This document shows, piece by piece, positions 18,049-21,964 of a stretch of 21,964 nt of DNA. Every line of letters starts with the position of its first letter. Within the stretch, counting starts at the first letter, position 1. Origin of the DNA: Monoraphidium neglectum (taxonomy: Eukaryota; Chlorophyta; Chlorophyceae; Sphaeropleales; Selenastraceae); contig NW_014013218.1 of assembly GCF_000611645.1 (NCBI RefSeq), positions 1-21,964 of the forward strand. Reading direction: 5' to 3'. The notes beneath the pieces were generated by a model that saw only the letters and a list, made by a program, of their open reading frames with translations, searched no databases and was not told the origin of the DNA. Both the position numbers and the translations under genes were made by a program.

Positions 18049-19498
18049 ATCTCATGAGTGTGTGCACGCATGCGTGCGGGCGCATGCTCATGTGTGTCTG
18101 CCTGACAGGTTCGTACGCAATGTGACGTCGTGTGCATGCTCATGCATGTGTCTGCATCTGCACCTGTCACCAGTAGTTTTATTGCTCGACTCAGCACATA
18201 AGCTGCGGCAACAAAGGCATCGACTGGCCAGACATGCTGACGATGCTGTCGCTGCTGCTGGTGGTGCCACTGCTGCCTCAAACCATTGCGAACATCCCTC
18301 TCACTTCTGCAGCCCTGGTTGCTCGAAGTGGTTGCCTGTCCTGCTGTGCGACAAGACGTGGCGCTTGCGGCTCTCAGCACCCCCCCTTCCTGTGCGGCGT
18401 TGGAAAATTTGAAGGATGATGTGCTGCTCACAGATTTATCGTCACTGAATTCTTGGGCGTACGCCTAATGCTTTCAGGCCTTGCACGGCTGCGTCAGTGA
18501 ATGCTGCACATATTTGCCCACACATGCAGCCCGGGTACTGCCGAGACAATGGGTGCCAGCTGCACGTGCAGACCACGTCCTGGTGTGGATGGGTGTGCTT
18601 GCTGCCGAAACAGAGGTACAAGACTGTTACAGCGTCTGTGATGCTATCACATTCAGAGCCCCACAGTCATGTCCGGCTGGCCAGCCTGGGCCCGCCTCAC
18701 CTGCGCATTTGCTTGGCTACCAAGCAAGAGCGCGAGCGCAGGACGTGGCCGGTACGCACAGCCGGGGCCCTTCCTGAGCAACCAGGAAGTTGATGATCCA
18801 GCTGTCACTGTGACACAAAAATCAGGTGAGCACTGCTCAACACAAGCCTTTCAACACACGACTGGAGGGGAATGCGGATCCCGGAGCGCTTGTGCTATGG
18901 TACGGTACACTGTAAGTGACATGCATCAGCCATCCTATTTTACGGTGAAATGCCTATAAATGGCAACTTGAGGGCCGTAGTCGACGACATCTTCAATGTC
19001 CAGCCCAGCAACGTCGGTGGGAGTCTGCGAGCCTCACGAGAACTAACTAAAGTAGCCGGGTTTGCTTCAGCTAGCAGCTGTTAGTAGCCCCCTCAAGCGC
19101 TGCAGAGTGGTCTGGAGGACCATCAAACCAGATGGTGCATCACGCCTTGCCAACGCCTGCAGTGGATCATGAATGTGAGCTCGTGCAGTCCCCCGTGTCC
19201 TCTCCCAAGGCAACCAGTCTGATTTGGTGAGAATCAAATAGCAATTTTTGTGGGCCATAGGCTGTCGCGCAACGCAGCCAGACCGCAAAGCAAAGGTTGC
19301 TCATTGGTGCACCTTCCAAAGGGACCCTGACCTCGACGACACCCCCTTCCTGCGCACACCGTGCCGGTATGACCTCATACAGACAGTGATGTCACAATAG
19401 TTTTTATGGACGGGTTTGGAAGGTTTTTGAAACAAATAGGGAGGAGAAGTTGTATGGTTCCTGGAAAGCTTGAGGGAACTTGTTAAGGAGGGTTTTCT

Positions 19499-19562
19499 GG
19501 GTGTTGGGCCTGCCCTAACACTTTGTGATGGTGTTTACTCCATCACAAGACCACAACACCCC
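19499..19562. repeat. Imperfect two-stem inverted repeat
   Basis: The inner stem pairs 19523-19531 with 19540-19548 (TTGTGATGG and its complement) around an 8-base loop. The outer GGGTGTTG at 19499-19506 can pair with CAACACCC at 19554-19561. No poly-T or gene context explains it. Confidence 0.6.
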
Positions 19563-20159
19563 TCCATTTCCCACCCACATCTGCAAGCCAAATTTTTGTT
19601 ACATAAATCTGCCTGATGTTGTCTGATATGTACCACCAGCATACATGCTGTTGTCATGACCAATGAAACCTTCCAGTCCGACTTGTTGGCTAGCCATCCA
19701 TGGATGGACAGGGGGAGAAAAACAAGGGGCAGGGGTGGCAGGCCTGGGCTCACTCTGCGGTCGTGAGCGGGGTCAGCACCACGCATCCTTCCGTACCCTG
19801 AGGCAAGGGCCCATGTGTTGTCCCGGGACCGCGCAACGATGCGTAGGAATGCACCAAATGCACCACGTTCCTGGTAAACGCCCTGCCCAACTCATGGAAC
19901 CTCCCCGCACAACTCATATGCAACGCCCCAAAAACTCTGCTTTCTTGGTAGCATGTTCTCTACTTCCTTGGTAGCATGTGGTCGGGGGATTGCCCTGCTC
20001 GGTCGGCTGCGCCTGCTCATTCGCCCCTGGCAGCGAACACCCCTTTGTCACCGCCTGACTTGGGATGCTGTGTGGCACACGTGAAACAGATGTGATGACA
20101 GTACTTGAATGCTTTGCTTCACCATCTTGTACCAGAGCTGACCCAATAGCACCCCGCTG

Positions 20160-20690
20160 CCGCCACACCTGTGCGGCAGTATGTGGTCGCCTAGTCAGGT
20201 GCGTGACCATGTGTTGTAAGCTGACACGCCGCTAGGCAGGGGCGAGGGGGGATGTGTGACAGCAAGCTGCTGTGACCGATGCGCTTGGGGGCACGCGGGT
20301 GCTCAAAATCTGCGCGTGGGGTGCGCAGTGGCCCCGTCTACAGCGATGCGGCTTTATGCACAGACGTGATGTCGGGGGGTTCGGCTCGCCGAACGTGTAC
20401 AGGTGGCCGCGCGTGTGGTGCATCTGAGCATGACATAGGCTACGGCCGTGAAAAGGCGCGGCGATGTGCAGTTTGGTAGTCCCCAAGAGGCTGTGCGAGG
20501 TGTGCGCACCTGGCACAACCCAGCACCAGGAGTATCATAATGTCAGCTTTGTGTACATGCGGCCGTCACGGGCAGCCTGTCCAACTCGGTCGCGCCACGA
20601 ATCTCTATGATATCTGAAGTTCTTGTACTTAGCAGTTGAGCCGTTGTCCAGCCGCACGGACACAGCCGCGACCCAAGGCTCCCCCGCGAG
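20160..20690. repeat. Diverged tandem duplication, copy 1 (coding-like on minus strand)
   Basis: The segment is similar, in the same order, to 21340-21860. Shared landmarks include ATGTGGTC (20181 and 21384), GCTAGGCA (20231 and 21412), the stretch around CGTGTACAGG (20394 and 21588), GATGTGCAG (20463 and 21658), CAACCCAGCAC (20516 and 21730) and CCAGCCGCA-GGACA (about 20650 and 21828). Many indels and substitutions separate the copies. Read on the minus strand, both give a TxLHI...LYxxGE string. Confidence 0.6.
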
Positions 20691-20828
20691 CCCGTTCTGC
20701 GGGGCTGACAGCTGCTCATCTACATGTATGCCGACCACGCCCAGGGCGCTGTTGATCGCCCCCGTGTCTGTGTGCATGGTTGCGTTGAACAAACAGGACG
20801 TGGCAGAATGCCAGAACCCCACAATCAA
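20535..20828 (-). pseudogene. Unrecognised coding-like segment (exon or gene remnant)
   Basis: An open frame of 97 codons without a usable ATG at its 5' end, containing CLFNATMHTDTG, then EPWVAAVSVRLDNGSTAKYK and YHRDSWRDRVG. The second half recurs in diverged form at about 21860-21800 (VAMSMRLGSGR). Composition looks like real protein, but I cannot name a family and there is no intact start. It may be an exon of a spliced gene or a decayed copy. Confidence 0.35.
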
Positions 20829-20989
20829 CGGGTGTTATCATTGCCAGGTGAGACTTTGGCCGGTCAACCAAGATCACAGCATGACTCATGGCCTGGCCTA
20901 TGGGCGACCCAACCGGGCACCGCGCCGCATTACATAAATTCAGGGAGGGCCCTGCCGCCCGCTCCGCCGGGCCCAAAGGGTTAGTTAAT

Positions 20990-21300
20990 ATTCAACTTGT
21001 TTCCCAGGGCCATGAGAGGAAGGGGCGGGCGTGTTCGGGGTCCCGCACAACTCCGCGAGGCCTTGCACCTACGTCAGCACAAAGCCCGGCCTCCCGGCAG
21101 CACAAAGCCCGGCGGTACTCATTGAATGAAAAGTATAGATCTTACAAGTTGTTACAGAAGCCGCGGCTCCCGGAAGGCGTGTTCGGGGAACCGCACCACT
21201 CCAGGCCGCAGGGCTCGCACCTGTCCCAGACCGCTTGCGGCGCCTCGCCCACATCTGCAATGGCTGCCAACCCCATGGTTGAAGCCTGGCGTTGAACGCT
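20990..21300 (-). other. Two related short cysteine-containing segments
   Basis: The minus-strand stretches about 21062-20995 and 21230-21150 share GTGC-AGGCC...CCCGAACACGCC, and both translate in the same frame to CG(S/T)PNTP. Before the second one the frame is open from an ATG at about 21275 (MGLAAIADVGEAPQAVW, then RCEPCGLEWCGSPNTP) to a stop, 44 codons. Each is preceded by a possible splice acceptor (CAG or TAG before GTGC). A 23-bp unit CAGCACAAAGCCCGGC is also doubled at 21077-21114. Probably exon remnants of the duplicated locus. Confidence 0.35.
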
Positions 21301-21339
21301 GTATGAATTGCTCCAGGGCTTTGCTTAACTACCCACCCA

Positions 21340-21860
21340 TGAGCCAGCACAACAAAAGCAGCCACGCAGCGGTTGGTGCAGCATGTGGTCACCAAGCACA
21401 AAAGCACTGCTGCTAGGCACATGCTGGAAGGGGCTGCATGACAGCGCAATGCTGTGTCAGCTGCTATTGGCAAGCATGGGTCGGGATACGGTGCACAAAC
21501 AAATTTAGGCGTGCAGTCCTGCGCAGCGGACACGTTGGCGGCGAATGCCTTGTGCACAAATGTCGACGGGTGTATGCTCGCCCAATGCGTACAGGTTGTA
21601 ACGCGTGGTGGTGCGATTCAGCCTGACATAAGCATTAGCGGGCATGAAGGCACGGTGGATGTGCAGGGCGGTGGTCCAGGAGAGGCCCTCTCGGGTCGTG
21701 CCCCGTGCGCGCGTGCGCGGTCATGGCGCAACCCAGCACAAGGGCGAAGGTGCGGTTGGTGTGCAAGCAACTGTCATGGACAGCCGACTCAGTCACTAAA
21801 CAAGCCACCGGCACCACGCGGCCGCTGCCCAGCCGCATGGACATAGCCACGTCCCTACGA
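21340..21860. repeat. Diverged tandem duplication, copy 2 (coding-like on minus strand)
   Basis: The partner of 20160-20690, offset by about 1.2 kb. The minus strand reads GLSWTTALHIHRAFMP, then YNLYALGEHTPVDICAQG, in one open frame bounded by stops. The corresponding part of copy 1 reads TTKLHIAAPFHG and HLYTFGEP. Similarity to copy 1 is kept over the coding-like parts. The remainder of the window to 21964 shows nothing further. Confidence 0.55.
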
Positions 21861-21964
21861 GCGCGTCTCGTGGGATGGATGGCTGCCCCTCTTAGATGCC
21901 ATCCACCATGCCGCTGTTGCGTGACTGCCCCCCCCCCGTGTCTTTGCTCATAGCAAAATCAAGC

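Larger units (their letters stand above)
17958..20150. other. Intergenic stretch upstream of the SGNH-like gene
   Basis: It holds the CA/TG microsatellite next to the gene start (17998-18048), then about 2 kb without a recognisable gene. A purine-rich, AT-richer patch lies at about 19390-19500, followed by an imperfect hairpin (19499-19562). A 13-bp direct repeat CTTGGTAGCATGT lies at 19944-19956 and 19967-19979. Confidence 0.45.

Overview
The window looks like nuclear DNA of a green alga, most likely a chlorophyte of the Chlamydomonas/Scenedesmus kind. It is GC-rich. The conserved genes are split by short GT-AG introns, long TG/CA dinucleotide runs and CTG/CAG tracts are frequent, and one gene encodes a plastid protein otherwise known from cyanobacteria and plants. 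Pentamers TGTAA, the chlorophyte polyadenylation motif, follow two of the genes. There is no sign of bacterial operon structure, CRISPR or IS elements. The organism call is an inference from these features.

Region 1-7529 holds three intron-rich housekeeping genes that I rebuilt exon by exon. (1) A gamma-glutamyl hydrolase gene on the minus strand (start at 2696, running off the left edge) has at least eight exons, including a 14-nt microexon and an apparent GC-AG intron. Its last two complete introns carry very long TG/CA and CG runs. (2) A DUS1-type tRNA-dihydrouridine synthase on the minus strand (5439 to 3313, three exons) has three polyglutamine blocks. (3) A DUF1818-like, probably plastid-targeted protein on the plus strand (5831-7529, five exons) lies head to head with DUS1 across a 391-bp presumed bidirectional promoter. 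All splice phases agree and the joined proteins follow family consensus.

Region 10172-17957 is different. It has three single-exon genes, lower in GC to the eye, each starting with a membrane anchor and two of them rich in N-glycosylation sequons. They are a TBL/PC-esterase-like protein (plus), an FkbM-type methyltransferase-like protein (minus) and a second SGNH-like protein with GDS and DxxH motifs (minus). Together they suggest secretory-pathway modification of glycans (acyl and methyl groups), but the shared pathway is inference. A fragment of a LINE-type retrotransposon (C-terminal CCHC knuckle) ends 26 bases beyond the 3' end of the last gene.

The rest is intergenic DNA with microsatellites, a 37-bp tandem repeat (8251-8324) and a striking perfect 39-bp inverted repeat with a 48-bp loop (15032-15157). 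At the right end (about 20.2-21.9 kb) there is an old tandem duplication whose two copies keep coding-like similarity on the minus strand. I did not recognise the family.
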